Positions 27,638 to 39,815 are shown, counted from the stretch's first letter. The stretch is 64,000 bases of DNA from Melghirimyces profundicolus (GCF_003054245.1 NZ_QBKR01000001.1:62001-126000), one strand, 5' to 3'. Translations and numbers: made by a program. The notes: a model not told the origin generated them from the sequence alone.

Positions 27638-28849
27638 TTGCGACATAAAAACCAGTGGCCGCAAAAGATCAGAGGATCGCTGCGCATCGAATTATCGGGT
27701 TCGGAGTTGACCCGTTTCATCAACGAAGCGATGGCCGCCGGCTTGGAGATCAGCCGGATTGTCCGGATTTCCGAAGAACGGATTCGGCTGACGATCCCCG
27801 TGCCGGATTATCTCCGGTTGAAACCCCTTTTAAAACGGACCGGGACCCGGTCGCGGATTCTGAGGAAAAAAGGGTTGCCCTTTTGGTTGCTCCGTCTCCG
27901 AAGAAGGCAGTTTTTTCTCTGGGGAATCCTTCTTTTTTTCCTCTTCCTTTTTTCTTTGACATCCGTGGTTTGGTCGGTGGAAGTGGAAGGGAATGAAACC
28001 GTTCCCGATAAAGAGATCATCCGCTTGCTCAAACAAGAGGGGGTGTTCATCGGCCAGCTGAAACACCGGATTCCGGACAATGAAGAAGTGCAGTATCACC
28101 TTCAGACGAAACTTCCGCAGGTTTCCTGGGTCGGTTTCCGTATGGAGGGCACCCGGGCCATCATCACCTTGGTGGAGAAAAAGAGGGTGGATGAAAGGGA
28201 AAAGAAGGAAGAGGACGGCCCCATTAACCTGGTGGCCAAACGGGGTGCCATGATTTACGATCTCCGGGTGGAACGGGGGCGGTCCGTGGTGAATGTCAAC
28301 GACGTGGTCAAAAAGGGGGACCTGTTGGTTTCGGGCTGGTACGGTAACCCGGAGACCTCCGACAAGGGAAAACTGGTGGGAGCAAAAGGAAAGGTTTTCG
28401 GTGAGGTCTGGTACGAGTCCAATGTCACCGTTCCTTTGAAACAGAAACGGAAAGTGTACACCGGAAACCGCGAGACCGCCTGGTATCCGTACCTGGCATC
28501 CAAGGTGGTCCGGATTCCGTATTTATTTCCGGAATCCTACCAACAGTATGAGACGATCCAAAAAATTCATGCCATCAAAATCCGCCATTGGGAACTGCCT
28601 TTCGGTTGGGTGGAAGAAGAACGTCTCGAAATGAAGTGGGTGTCCCGCAAGCTGTCGGTGAAGCAGGCGGTTGCTCTCGGGAAGGAACGGGCCCGGGAAG
28701 ATTTGTTGATGAAGATGGGGGATGACGGGCGGATCTTGGGTGAAAAAGTTTTGCACCCTCACGTCGACAATGATAAAGTTGTTATGAAGATACACTTTGA
28801 TGCAGTGGAAAACATTGCTGCCAAACAACCCATTTTTCAAGGAGAATGA
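27638..28849 (+). CDS. yqfD: Sporulation protein YqfD
   Basis: A 403-residue membrane protein. A short cytoplasmic N-terminal domain, then one hydrophobic helix (about residues 90-112, LFFLFLFSLTSVVWSV), then a large extracytoplasmic domain beginning with EVEGNETVPDKEIIRLL, which resembles the POTRA/FtsQ-like fold of the family. The domain is shared with the stage IV protein family. The start is TTG 27638 behind AAGGGGAGAAG. It is expressed with yqfC in the mother cell in Bacillus. phoH follows within four bases. Confidence 0.93.
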   Translation: MRHKNQWPQKIRGSLRIELSGSELTRFINEAMAAGLEISRIVRISEERIRLTIPVPDYLRLKPLLKRTGTRSRILRKKGLPFWLLRLRRRQFFLWGILLFFLFLFSLTSVVWSVEVEGNETVPDKEIIRLLKQEGVFIGQLKHRIPDNEEVQYHLQTKLPQVSWVGFRMEGTRAIITLVEKKRVDEREKKEEDGPINLVAKRGAMIYDLRVERGRSVVNVNDVVKKGDLLVSGWYGNPETSDKGKLVGAKGKVFGEVWYESNVTVPLKQKRKVYTGNRETAWYPYLASKVVRIPYLFPESYQQYETIQKIHAIKIRHWELPFGWVEEERLEMKWVSRKLSVKQAVALGKERAREDLLMKMGDDGRILGEKVLHPHVDNDKVVMKIHFDAVENIAAKQPIFQGE

Positions 28850-28852
28850 GCG

Positions 28853-29827
28853 TTGCAGGAACAGGAGAAGACTCTGAAGATCCGACTGCAGGACGCGAAT
28901 GAGGCTTTAAACCTCTTCGGGCCGCAGGATGGTTTTTTGCGGATGATCCAGGATCATACCCCGGCCAAAATTGTCTCCCGTGGGGAAGAGGTGGCCATTT
29001 CCGGTTCTCCGGAAGAACTGGAAGTGCTGAGCCACCTGTTTCGCGTGTTGTTGACCTTGGTTCGGAGGGGAGTTAAACTGACCGAACGGGATATCGTGTA
29101 TGCCGAGCGCTTGGCACGGGAGGGTCTGGCGGACGAACTGTTGGAGCTGTACGACGAGCAAATCGGAACCACCCACAAAGGGAAACCGGTCCGGGTGAAG
29201 ACACTGGGTCAACGGCATTACGTCACCGCCATCCAAAAGGCGGACATCGTGTTTGGGATCGGGCCCGCCGGTACCGGGAAAACGTTTTTGGCCGTGGTGC
29301 TGGCCGTGACTGCTTTGAAGTCGAACCAGGTGAAACGGATCGTTCTCACCCGTCCCGCCGTGGAGGCGGGGGAAAGTCTCGGATTCCTCCCGGGTGATCT
29401 GCAGGAGAAGGTGGATCCCTACCTGCGTCCCCTCTATGACAGCCTTTACGCCATGCTGGGGGTGGAGCAGGTGAACAAGCTGATGGAGCGGGGGATGATC
29501 GAAGTGGCCCCGCTTGCCTATATGCGCGGACGCACCCTGGAAGACTCATTTGTGATCCTTGATGAGGCGCAAAATACGACCCATGAACAGATGAAGATGT
29601 TTTTGACCCGGTTGGGATTCGGATCCAAAATGGTGGTAACCGGCGATGTGACCCAGGTGGACCTGCCCAGAGGAAAAGAGTCCGGCCTCAGAGAAGCGGA
29701 ACGGGTGCTGAAATCGGTGGAGGAGATTCCATTCGTCTATTTGACTCAGGCCGACGTGGTCCGTCACACCTTGGTGCAGAAAGTCATCGACGCTTACGCC
29801 AAAGCGGATGAGGAATCCCGCCGTTAA
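28853..29827 (+). CDS. phoH: PhoH-like ATPase
   Basis: A 324-residue ATP-binding protein of the PhoH family, probably an RNA-related ATPase; it acts near YbeY in many bacteria. The N-terminal region is KH-like. The ATPase core has Walker A GPAGTGKT (near residue 143), LTRPAVEAGESLGFLPGD, DEAQNTT (Walker B) and VTGDVTQVDLP. The start is TTG 28853, with AAGGAG inside the end of yqfD. It is immediately followed by pgpH and ybeY. Confidence 0.94.
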   Translation: MQEQEKTLKIRLQDANEALNLFGPQDGFLRMIQDHTPAKIVSRGEEVAISGSPEELEVLSHLFRVLLTLVRRGVKLTERDIVYAERLAREGLADELLELYDEQIGTTHKGKPVRVKTLGQRHYVTAIQKADIVFGIGPAGTGKTFLAVVLAVTALKSNQVKRIVLTRPAVEAGESLGFLPGDLQEKVDPYLRPLYDSLYAMLGVEQVNKLMERGMIEVAPLAYMRGRTLEDSFVILDEAQNTTHEQMKMFLTRLGFGSKMVVTGDVTQVDLPRGKESGLREAERVLKSVEEIPFVYLTQADVVRHTLVQKVIDAYAKADEESRR

Positions 29828-29840
29828 GGAGTCGGTGAAC

Positions 29841-31979
29841 ATGAAGGAAGGGAAAGAAGCCAAATCTCCCCGTCAGAACCGGTTCCGGTTGCCGGACCGC
29901 TGGAAGACGAGCCGGCGGATCCGGCTTTTCCTGTACGTGGGGTTGGGTGTTTTTTGTTATCTCCTGTTGATGGGGCATGTGCTCCCCCAACAGTATGAAG
30001 ACCTTTCTCCCGGTTCGGTGGCCCGGGAAACGATTGTTTCCCCGGTGACCAAAGTGGATCAGGCCGCTACGGAACAGGCACGAGAGAAGGCAGCTGAATC
30101 CGTGGGGAAACAGTACCGTGTGGACGAACAGCTGACGGAGCGGCAAATCAAACGGCTGGACACACTTTTTTCCGAGATCCGCAAAACGCTCTCCGACTCT
30201 TCCCTGAGCGAAAAAGAGAAGACGGCCAAATTGAAAGACACGCTTCCTTACGGTCTTTCGGATGAGTTTTACCAGCAGTTGACAAAGGTCAAACAGGGAG
30301 AATGGACCGAAATGCGGATCCTCAGCCGGGAGGCGGTTCAGGAGGTTTTGGCCGACGGAGTCCGCAAAGAGGAACTGGGGAAACAACGGGACAGTGTGGA
30401 CAGGGTGTTGGTCACCTCCTCTTTGGGGAGCCCGGCCCGCTTTGTCGTCCGGGAGCTGACCCGCCAAATGATTGTTCCCAACGAATTTTATGATGAGGAG
30501 CGGACGAAAAACTTGAAAGAAGCCGCACGGGAAAGTGTGGATCCCGTTCCCATAAAAAAAGGGGAAGCGATCGTCACGGCCGGGGACGTCATTACGGACG
30601 AACAATACCGCAAACTGGAAGAACTCGGTTTTCTTCGCAAGTTCGCCAATCCGTTCCCCTATCTGGGGCTTGCCTTGTTGATCTCCCTGATTCTGGGCAT
30701 GTTGGCCCTGTTCGTCCGCCGGTTCAAGCCCGATGTTTATCGGGACAACATCAAAACGTCCATGCTGCTGTCCGTCTTTCTTCTGACCCTGTTGGGGATG
30801 AAGGTGGTCAGCTTGGGGCAGAATTTGGAATACAGTACGGTGGGGTATCTCGCTCCCGCGGCGTTGGGCACCATGTTGATTACGCTGCTCCTGAACCTCC
30901 AGGTGGCTTTATGGTGCAGCGTCCTCTTTGGCGTGTTTGCAGCGATTTTTTTCAACTCCGACAACCAAATTCTCTTTGACTTCCGTTACGGCTTGGTGAC
31001 ACTGGTCAGCGGAACCGCGGCTGCGTTTGCACTTGCCGGCGTCCGCAACCGTCTGTCCATTTTCCGGGCGGGTCTGATCTCGTCGGGAGCCAGTGTCCTG
31101 ACCATCACCGCCCTGTATGCCTTGGTTCCGGTGGACGGGGATTGGATGGTGTTGCTGCAGTCGATCGGTTTCGGGGCGGCCAGCGGGATCTTTTCCGCCG
31201 TCTTGACCATCGGATTTCTGCAACATTTCGAAACCGTGTTTGACATGCTGTCTCCCCTGCGGCTTTTGGAGCTTTCCAATCCCAATCATCCTCTGCTCCG
31301 AAAATTGCTGATCGAAACACCGGGGACGTACCACCATTCGGTCATCGTGGGAAATCTCGCCGAGGCGGCCGCGGAAGCCATCGGGGGTGATGGACTTCTC
31401 TGCCGGGTGGGAGCGTATTATCATGATGTCGGGAAAACCAAACGCCCTCAGTTTTTCATCGAGAATCAGATCCAGGCGGAAAATCCCCATGACAAACTTT
31501 CGCCCAACCTGAGCAAAAGCATCATCATCTCCCACGCAAGGGATGGTTACGAGATGCTCAAAGAGCACGGGATCCCGACGCCGATCTGTGACATTGCGGC
31601 CCAACATCATGGAACCACGCTGCTGAAATACTTTTACCACAAGGCCCGGGAACAAAGCGACGGAACCCAGGTGCTCGAAGCCGATTACCGTTATCCCGGG
31701 CCCAAGGCGCAGTTTAAGGAGGCGGCCATCGTGGGAATCGCCGATTGCGTGGAAGCGGCGGTGCGCTCTCTGGCACGGCCCAGCCCGGAACGGGTGGAAA
31801 ACATGGTGCGGAAGATTATCCAGGATCGCCTGGAAGACGGACAGTTCAACGAATGCGATCTGACCCTGAAAGAACTGGACCTGATCGCGCGTTCCATGTG
31901 TGAAACCCTGCAGGGCATCTTCCATTCCCGGATCGAATATCCAGAGGATAACCAGGGTAAAGGAGTGAAGCCCGCATGA
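29841..31979 (+). CDS. pgpH: PgpH-type 7TM-HD protein, cyclic di-AMP phosphodiesterase
   Basis: A 712-residue membrane protein (YqfF in Bacillus). An N-terminal helix (about residues 30-50) is followed by a long extracytoplasmic domain (about residues 55-270). Seven membrane helices come next (about residues 275-460). The C-terminal cytoplasmic HD domain has HHSVIVGNLAEAAAEAIGGD and YYHDVGKTKRP, the metal-binding HD motif. Characterised PgpH enzymes hydrolyse c-di-AMP. The start is ATG 29841, behind TAAGGAG. Its stop overlaps ybeY. Confidence 0.93.
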   Translation: MKEGKEAKSPRQNRFRLPDRWKTSRRIRLFLYVGLGVFCYLLLMGHVLPQQYEDLSPGSVARETIVSPVTKVDQAATEQAREKAAESVGKQYRVDEQLTERQIKRLDTLFSEIRKTLSDSSLSEKEKTAKLKDTLPYGLSDEFYQQLTKVKQGEWTEMRILSREAVQEVLADGVRKEELGKQRDSVDRVLVTSSLGSPARFVVRELTRQMIVPNEFYDEERTKNLKEAARESVDPVPIKKGEAIVTAGDVITDEQYRKLEELGFLRKFANPFPYLGLALLISLILGMLALFVRRFKPDVYRDNIKTSMLLSVFLLTLLGMKVVSLGQNLEYSTVGYLAPAALGTMLITLLLNLQVALWCSVLFGVFAAIFFNSDNQILFDFRYGLVTLVSGTAAAFALAGVRNRLSIFRAGLISSGASVLTITALYALVPVDGDWMVLLQSIGFGAASGIFSAVLTIGFLQHFETVFDMLSPLRLLELSNPNHPLLRKLLIETPGTYHHSVIVGNLAEAAAEAIGGDGLLCRVGAYYHDVGKTKRPQFFIENQIQAENPHDKLSPNLSKSIIISHARDGYEMLKEHGIPTPICDIAAQHHGTTLLKYFYHKAREQSDGTQVLEADYRYPGPKAQFKEAAIVGIADCVEAAVRSLARPSPERVENMVRKIIQDRLEDGQFNECDLTLKELDLIARSMCETLQGIFHSRIEYPEDNQGKGVKPA

Positions 31980-32449
31980 GTTTGAAGGTGGAAGTCGAAA
32001 TCCGCCCCCAGCTTGGAGAGCGGGAATCCTCCGTTCTGGCATGGGTGGAGCGTTGTCTCAAAGAAGCGGCCGCGGTGGAAGAGGTGTCGGAGGCGGAAGT
32101 TTCGGTCACCTTTGTGGAGGATGATGAAATCCGAAAACTGAACCGGGATTACCGTCAAGTGGACCGTCCGACGGATGTGTTGTCCTTTCCCCAGTGGGAA
32201 CCCGGAGAAAAATGGCAGGTGGAACAGGGGGCTTTTGTCCCGCTCGGAGACATCGTCATCTCTCTGCCCCAGGCGCGGCGGCAGGCGGAGGAATACGGCC
32301 ATTCCCTGGAGAGGGAGGTCGGCTTTTTGGCCGTGCACGGCTTCCTTCACCTTCTCGGGTATGACCACGGGAACGAGGAGGAAGAACGGGAGATGTTCTC
32401 CCGGCAGGAAACGATCCTGTCCCGGGTCGGCTTAAAGAGGCAGGGGTGA
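31976..32449 (+). CDS. ybeY: Endoribonuclease YbeY
   Basis: Metal-dependent endoribonuclease for 16S rRNA 3' maturation and ribosome quality control. It is 157 residues. The zinc site HGxLHLxGYDH is present with H121, H125 and H131. RPTDVLSFP is the other family hallmark. The ATG overlaps the pgpH stop by four bases. The string phoH-pgpH-ybeY-dgkA-cdd-era matches Bacillus. Confidence 0.96.
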   Translation: MSLKVEVEIRPQLGERESSVLAWVERCLKEAAAVEEVSEAEVSVTFVEDDEIRKLNRDYRQVDRPTDVLSFPQWEPGEKWQVEQGAFVPLGDIVISLPQARRQAEEYGHSLEREVGFLAVHGFLHLLGYDHGNEEEEREMFSRQETILSRVGLKRQG

Positions 32450-32454
32450 AGGAC

Positions 32455-33144
32455 ATGTGGGCTACCAAGTTGTTGGCCAGCTTCCGTTACGCTTTGGAAG
32501 GCCTGAAATATACACTGGTCAGCCAGCGAAACATGCGGCTTCATTTTCTGGCGGCCCTGGGTGTTTTGTTGCTCAGCTTGTATCTTCCCCTGAGCAAGCT
32601 GGAAGTGTTAATTCTGTTTGTTTGCATCCTGTTGGTCCTCGTGGCCGAATTGTTCAACACAGCGGTGGAAGCCGTGATCGACATGGTGACCAAGGATTTT
32701 CACCCTCTGGCCAAAGTCGCAAAGGACGTGGCGGCGGGGGCCGTGTTGCTCAGTGCGGGCACCGCGGTCGTGGTGGGGATCAGCATTTTTTATCCGTACC
32801 TGGACATTTTGTCCCTCCAGGCCTTTGAACAAGCCCCTTATCCACCCAATGTCAGTCTGGCCACCTTAATCGCCTTTCATTTCTTTCTGACACTTTCACT
32901 CAAAGGGCTGTTCCACCGTCTCGGGCGTCCGGACTGGGAGCCCAGCATGACCACTTCCCTCGCCAGCCTGATCGCGGCTTCACTGGTGATCATGACCGCT
33001 CATTTGCTGGTGACCATTCTCGTTTTGTTGCTCCTGGCACTCCTTTTGGGAACCCGCCTCCGGATCAAAACGCGAAAGAGGCCGGTGATTCTGGGCGCTG
33101 TTCTGGGAATGGTCACCGCGTTTGTCGGCTTTTGGTTGATGTAG
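32455..33144 (+). CDS. dgkA: DgkA-family (undecaprenol kinase) protein with extra C-terminal membrane domain
   Basis: The first 110 residues or so are a complete DgkA module: FRYALEGLKYTLVSQRNMRLH, then ELFNTAVEAVIDM with the catalytic glutamates, then a third helix. The Gram-positive enzyme phosphorylates undecaprenol. Unlike the about 125-residue Bacillus protein, this one is 229 residues. The extra part (about residues 120-229) holds three more hydrophobic helices and the motif HRLGRPDWEPSMTTSLASL, which I do not recognise. The start at ATG 32455 follows GGGGTGA; GTG 32446, overlapping ybeY, is the alternative. Confidence 0.88.
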   Translation: MWATKLLASFRYALEGLKYTLVSQRNMRLHFLAALGVLLLSLYLPLSKLEVLILFVCILLVLVAELFNTAVEAVIDMVTKDFHPLAKVAKDVAAGAVLLSAGTAVVVGISIFYPYLDILSLQAFEQAPYPPNVSLATLIAFHFFLTLSLKGLFHRLGRPDWEPSMTTSLASLIAASLVIMTAHLLVTILVLLLLALLLGTRLRIKTRKRPVILGAVLGMVTAFVGFWLM

Positions 33145-33166
33145 GCGAGTGAAAGGAGCACTTCCG

Positions 33167-35154
<1,988 letters not shown>

Positions 35155-35253
35155 CAGACGAAGACTTTTCCAGTGAAAGCCGGTTATACTCTGACTGCGT
35201 GTGGCCATCCTAACCGTAGAAGTATTCATCGCTTGGCGGAGAGGATGAGTCGG

Positions 35254-35391
35254 TTGCGGAACTTTTCCTGGAACTGTTTTGCGGTAACAGGCAGCATTGA
35301 TGCTTATCTGTTGTTCAAAGACACGGAAATGCTGAGCGAAGATCGTGAGGAGAAAAACGGTCAGGAGCAGAAAGAGAAAAGCAAGGCGTAA
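35254..35391 (+). CDS. yqzL: YqzL-like small protein
   Basis: A 45-residue protein in the era-recO gap. NFSWNCFAVTGSIDAYLLFK resembles the YqzL family core (FTWKxFxxTGxIDxYLLYK). The charged tail is K/E-rich. I chose TTG 35254, since it matches the family length and has GGAGAGG upstream; ATG 35245 is an alternative. Function unknown. The conserved location supports the call. Confidence 0.72.
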   Translation: MRNFSWNCFAVTGSIDAYLLFKDTEMLSEDREEKNGQEQKEKSKA

Positions 35392-35403
35392 GGGGAATTC
35401 GCG

Positions 35404-36150
35404 ATGCTTGAAAAGGTGGAGGGGGTCGTGATCCGGACACGGGATTACGGAGAAAGCAACAAAGTGGTGACCCTGTTCACCCGTGAAAGGGGGAAGATGG
35501 CGGCAATGGCCCGGGGGGCCAAGAAGCCGAAAAGCCGGCTGGGCGCAGCCACCCAACCCTTTACTCTGGGGCAGTATCTATGCTTTGCCGGGTCGGGAAT
35601 GGCGACGCTCTCCCAGGCGGATATTCTTGCGTCCCATTATTCCATCCGGTCCGATCTGACCCTCGCTTCCTACGCAGCCTATCTGGCGGAGTTGCTGGAC
35701 AAACTGACGGGGGAAAAAGAACCGGCGCCGGAACTGTATGAACTGTTGCTCACCACCTTCCGGATGCTGGAGAAAGGCGTCGATCCGGAAATTCTCTCCC
35801 GGATTTTTGAACTGAAGGTGCTGGAAGCGGCGGGTTACCGTCCCCGGTTGGACGGTTGCATTGCCTGCGGCAAGGCGGATCTTCCCGTCCGATTCAGCGT
35901 GAGGCAGGGCGGGTTTCTCTGCCGGAAATGCCAGGACCGGGATCCCCGGGCCCTAACTCTTTCTCCCGCGGCTGCCCGAATTCTCAAAACGTTGCAGAGA
36001 ATCACGCCGGATCGTCTGGGAGATATCCAGGTGAAAGATGAAACCAAAGCGCAACTGGAGCGGGCGGTCCGCTCCTTTGTGGATGAATACGCGGACCTTA
36101 AGCTCAAATCCAGGGATTTTCTCGACCGTCTTAAAAGGGACTGGACCTAA
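35404..36150 (+). CDS. recO: DNA repair protein RecO
   Basis: Mediator that loads RecA onto SSB-coated DNA, with RecR, and anneals single strands. It is 248 residues. The N-terminal OB fold begins VEGVVIRTRDYGESNKVVTLF. The zinc site C-x2-C (CIACG) and C-x2-C (CRKC) is present, as in Gram-positive RecO. The stop codon is immediately followed by dispersed repeat copy C. Confidence 0.95.
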   Translation: MLEKVEGVVIRTRDYGESNKVVTLFTRERGKMAAMARGAKKPKSRLGAATQPFTLGQYLCFAGSGMATLSQADILASHYSIRSDLTLASYAAYLAELLDKLTGEKEPAPELYELLLTTFRMLEKGVDPEILSRIFELKVLEAAGYRPRLDGCIACGKADLPVRFSVRQGGFLCRKCQDRDPRALTLSPAAARILKTLQRITPDRLGDIQVKDETKAQLERAVRSFVDEYADLKLKSRDFLDRLKRDWT

Positions 36151-36526
36151 AAGCATTGTGATTGATGGTCAGGCTCAGAAGAAGGAAAGCGTTTACCCGA
36201 AATAGCGACTTTGCTGTCCTGCCCAGCGGAAAATCAGCCCGCAGGGGCGTTCAGGGGCAAAAACTTCTCTGTGTTGCATCCGAAGGCGTTTTACCCCTGC
36301 CCGCAGCAGGATGATTCGGAGCGGACCGTGCAACCATCTCCTGCAGGACAGCATAGCGAGACCGGGGAGCGCAAGCGACCCCGGCGAGACTTGTGCTCTG
36401 TGAGTGCATAGCGAGACCGGGGAGACCGGGGAGCGAGCGACCCCGGCGAGACTTGTGCTCTGTGAGCAGCCGGAGCGGCTTGGGTAAATGCTGCCGCTCA
36501 CTTTTTCACAACCTTCTAATGGGAGA
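36149..36526. repeat. Dispersed palindromic repeat, copy C (composite)
   Basis: The left end AAAAGCATTGTGATTGA begins at the recO stop and matches copy E. It is followed by AAAGCGTTTACCCGAAATAG. Two tandem units of CATAGCGAGACCGGGGAGCG plus GACCCCGGCGAGACTTGTGC follow (about 36353-36467). The right arm CCGGAGCGGCTTGGGTAAATG and CTGCCGCTCACTTTTTCACA closes it at about 36526. GAGCGGC / GCCGCTC in the right arm forms a hairpin. No reading frame of interest. Confidence 0.85.
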
Positions 36527-36571
36527 AAATTGACAAGCGGTCCGGTCTTCTGGTATAAATACTCTATCCAC

Positions 36572-36798
36572 AAATGAAAAATGTTGGCGCGATGACGGAA
36601 GGGAGTAACCGGTTTCTTTGTGTTCAGCGAGCTGGGGATGGTGAAAGCCCGGTCACAAACCCGGTGAACGGCATCCGGAGCGCATCTGAAATCAAGGGGA
36701 CCGGCCTTGCCGGTCAAATAGGGTGGAACCGCGGGAAAACCTCCCGTCCCTATGGGGCATCGGCTCCATGTGGGGTGGAAGGTTTTTTATATGCACAG
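36572..36798 (+). promoter_or_regulatory. Glycine-specific T-box leader
   Basis: Leader before glyQS with stem I elements (GAAGGGAGTAACC, CAGCGAGCTGGGGATGGTGA) and a specifier loop GTGAAC-GGC, with the Gly codon GGC at 36670-36672. The T-box AGGGTGGAACCGCGG lies at 36720-36734. A terminator formed from CCTCCCGTCCC and its partner up to GGAAGG is followed by a T-run at 36783-36788. Uncharged tRNA-Gly should allow read-through into glyQS. Confidence 0.92.
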
Positions 36799-36817
36799 AT
36801 CTGGAGGTGGGAAAGGG

Positions 36818-37708
36818 ATGAATATTCAGGAGATCATTTTAAAACTGCAGTCTTATTGGAGCACCCAGGGATGCGTTTTGGCACAACCCTATGATGTGGA
36901 AAAAGGGGCCGGGACCATGAACCCGATGACATTTCTCAGGTGTCTCGGTCCCGAGCCGTGGAACGTGGCGTATGTCGAACCTTCCCGGCGTCCGGCGGAC
37001 GGACGGTACGGGGAAAACCCGAACCGGGTGTACCAGCATCATCAGTTCCAAGTGATCATGAAGCCTTCCCCGGACAACATCCAGGAGTTGTATCTGGACA
37101 GTCTGAAAGCCCTCGGGATCTCTCCGTTGGAACATGATATCCGGTTTGTCGAGGACAACTGGGAAAACCCGGCGATGGGGGCGGCCGGACTCGGTTGGGA
37201 AGTTTGGCTGGATGGAATGGAAGTGACCCAGTTCACCTATTTTCAGCAGATCGGGGGAATGGAAGCGGACCCGGTTTCCGTGGAACTGACGTATGGGTTG
37301 GAGCGGCTCGCTTCCTACATTCAGGACAAAGAGAACATTTATGACCTGGAATGGGTGGAGGGGGTTACCTACGGGGACATTTTTAAGCAACCCGAGTATG
37401 AACATTCCAAGTACACCTTTGAACTCTCTGAAACGGAGAAGTTAATTCGCTGGTTTGATGATTTCGAAGGAGAGGCGGAACAGGCGCTGGAACAAAACCT
37501 GGTGTTTCCCGCTTACGATTACGTTTTGAAGTGTTCCCATACCTTCAACCTGCTTGATGCCCGGGGGGCGATCAGCGTATCCGAACGGACGGGGTACCTG
37601 GCCCGGGTCCGGAACCTGGCCCGGCGCACAGCCAAGAGGTATGTGGAGGAACGGGAACGCCTCGGGTTCCCGATGTTGAAACAGGAAGGAGGGGTTCAAC
37701 ATGGCTGA
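36818..37708 (+). CDS. glyQ: Glycine--tRNA ligase alpha subunit
   Basis: Catalytic subunit of the heterotetrameric (alpha2beta2) glycyl-tRNA synthetase. It is 296 residues, typical. [55 protein letters not shown] and ERLASYIQ are class II family signatures. The start is ATG 36818 behind GGAGGTGGG. It overlaps glyS by eight bases, which fits stoichiometric synthesis. It is controlled by the Gly T-box. Confidence 0.97.
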   Translation: MNIQEIILKLQSYWSTQGCVLAQPYDVEKGAGTMNPMTFLRCLGPEPWNVAYVEPSRRPADGRYGENPNRVYQHHQFQVIMKPSPDNIQELYLDSLKALGISPLEHDIRFVEDNWENPAMGAAGLGWEVWLDGMEVTQFTYFQQIGGMEADPVSVELTYGLERLASYIQDKENIYDLEWVEGVTYGDIFKQPEYEHSKYTFELSETEKLIRWFDDFEGEAEQALEQNLVFPAYDYVLKCSHTFNLLDARGAISVSERTGYLARVRNLARRTAKRYVEERERLGFPMLKQEGGVQHG

Positions 37709-39791
37709 GCGGGATTTGCTGTTGGAAATCGGCGTGGAGGAAATGCCTGCCCGTTTTGTGGAGAGCGGAAGGCAACAGCTGAAAGAGACCTTGGAGAAGT
37801 GGTTGAAGAACCACCGGATCGGCCACGGTCCCGCCCGTTCATATGCGACCCCCCGCCGTCTGGCCGTGGTGGTGGAAAAGGTGTCCGAGCGTCAAGAAGA
37901 TGTGGAAGCAGAGGTTCGCGGACCCGCCAAGAGAATCGCCGTGGCGGAGGATGGAAGCTGGACCAAAGCGGCCCAAGGATTTGCCCGGAAACAGGGCATT
38001 TCCGTCGACCAGCTCCGGCTGAAGGACTATAAAGGGGAAGCGTATGTTTTCGCCCGCAAACATGAAGAAGGCCAACCGACGGCCGATCTGCTGAATAAGG
38101 GACTGGCGGAGATCCTGGAAGGGTTGCACTTTCCGAAATCGATGCGCTGGGGCCGCCGGCGGACCCGGTTTATCCGTCCCGTCCGCTGGTTGGTCTGCCT
38201 CTTCGGGGAAGAAACGGTTCCCGCGAATTGGGCCGGAGTCACCGCCGCCGACCGGACCCGGGGGCACCGCTTCCTCGGAAAGGAGACCGTCATCAAAACC
38301 CCTTCCGACTATGTGGAGGTTCTGCGGAAAGAGTGGGTTCTGGCGGATGTGGAAGAACGCCGGAATCGGATTCGGGAGCAATTGTCGGAGATGGAAAAGG
38401 AACAAGGATGGAACATTCATGTGGATGAGGAGCTTCTGGATGAAGTCACCCATCTCGTGGAATACCCGACCGCCCTTTACGGAACTTTTGACGAAAGCTA
38501 TTTGGAGCTTCCGGCGGCCGTGTTGATCACCACCATGCGCGAACATCAGCGTTATTTTCCCGTGGAAAACACAGACGGCGGACTCCTTCCCTATTTCGTC
38601 ACGGTTCGGAACGGGGACGAACATGCCCTTTCCAACGTAGCCAGGGGAAATGAAAAAGTGCTTTCCGCCCGGTTGGCCGATGCCCGTTTCTTTTACGAAG
38701 AGGACTTAAAACTGCCGATCGAAAAGGCGGTGGCCAAACTGGACGACGTGGTTTATTTCGAAGGACTCGGGTCCGTGGGAGATCAAGTCCGGAGAATCCG
38801 CCTTCTGGTGGAAGCGCTGGCCGACCGGATCGGGTTGGATGAGAAGGCGCGCGTTTCTCTTTTTCGGGCGTCGGAGATCTGCAAATTCGATCTCTCCACC
38901 CACATGGTGGACGAGTTCCCCGAATTAAGCGGAGTGATGGGGAAAGAATATGCGGAAAAGGCGGGAGAGTCTCCTGAAGTGGCCCGGGCCATTCTGGAAT
39001 ATCATTACCCGAGGTTTGCCGGTGACCGACTTCCGGAAGGGACACCGGGGGCAGTGATCAGTCTGGCTGACAAAATGGACACGGTGGTATCCGCTTTTTC
39101 CCTTGGAATCCAGCCCACAGGCTCGCAGGATCCATATGGTCTCCGCAGACGGGCTTCCGGAGTGGTGCAGATCCTGGTGGACCGGGGCTGGAGCAACATC
39201 ACTCTCGGCGAACTGACGGATCTCTGTCTGGAACGACTGAAGTCGGATGGCTGGCTGAAACGGGATGCGACGGAGGTGAAGCGGGAACTTGCCGCCTTTT
39301 TCGGACTGCGGCTGAAGGCGGTGCTGCAGGAAGAGGGGATCCGTTATGACCTTATTGACGCCGTTCTTGCGTCCGATACCGGCCTGCCGCGGCTCGTGGT
39401 CGAAAAAGCACGGGTTCTTGGGGAAGAAGTGGAAAAAGAGGAATTCAAGAATGTTGCGGAAGGGTTCAGCCGGGCGGCCAATCTGGCAGCCAAGGGAACG
39501 CCGGGGGCCGAGGTGAACCGCGACCTGTTGGAAGCTTGGTCGGAACGGGAACTCTATGCGGCGATCAATTCGGCCAGGGACGCCTTTGAAGCAGCCCGTG
39601 AAGAACAGGATGCCCGCGGGATGTTTGAGGCGATCGCGAAGCTGGCGCCGGTGATTCACCGGTTCTTTGACGATGTTCTCGTCATGGCTGAGGATGAAGG
39701 CACTCGAATGAACCGGCTGGCCCTTTTAGGGGAGATCAAGCGTCTGACCGACGAGTTCGCCGCATTTAACAAAATCGTTATCGCTTCCTGA
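37701..39791 (+). CDS. glyS: Glycine--tRNA ligase beta subunit
   Basis: The tRNA-binding beta subunit. It is 696 residues, normal. It begins [16 protein letters not shown] and includes [33 protein letters not shown] and [15 protein letters not shown] (an HD-like region), with a C-terminal anticodon-binding DALR-like domain ending in [31 protein letters not shown] precedes the ATG. A terminator follows. Confidence 0.97.
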   Translation: MAERDLLLEIGVEEMPARFVESGRQQLKETLEKWLKNHRIGHGPARSYATPRRLAVVVEKVSERQEDVEAEVRGPAKRIAVAEDGSWTKAAQGFARKQGISVDQLRLKDYKGEAYVFARKHEEGQPTADLLNKGLAEILEGLHFPKSMRWGRRRTRFIRPVRWLVCLFGEETVPANWAGVTAADRTRGHRFLGKETVIKTPSDYVEVLRKEWVLADVEERRNRIREQLSEMEKEQGWNIHVDEELLDEVTHLVEYPTALYGTFDESYLELPAAVLITTMREHQRYFPVENTDGGLLPYFVTVRNGDEHALSNVARGNEKVLSARLADARFFYEEDLKLPIEKAVAKLDDVVYFEGLGSVGDQVRRIRLLVEALADRIGLDEKARVSLFRASEICKFDLSTHMVDEFPELSGVMGKEYAEKAGESPEVARAILEYHYPRFAGDRLPEGTPGAVISLADKMDTVVSAFSLGIQPTGSQDPYGLRRRASGVVQILVDRGWSNITLGELTDLCLERLKSDGWLKRDATEVKRELAAFFGLRLKAVLQEEGIRYDLIDAVLASDTGLPRLVVEKARVLGEEVEKEEFKNVAEGFSRAANLAAKGTPGAEVNRDLLEAWSERELYAAINSARDAFEAAREEQDARGMFEAIAKLAPVIHRFFDDVLVMAEDEGTRMNRLALLGEIKRLTDEFAAFNKIVIAS

Positions 39792-39815
39792 ACATGAACC
39801 GTTGTCCTTTGTTAA

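Noticed and set aside
36211-36411. Small reading frames within repeat copy C
   Set aside because: They follow the repeat's inverted arms, lack binding sites and do not resemble any protein.
36353-36467. CRISPR-like array from the tandem units after recO
   Set aside because: There are only two long units without unique spacers, and they belong to the dispersed repeat family.
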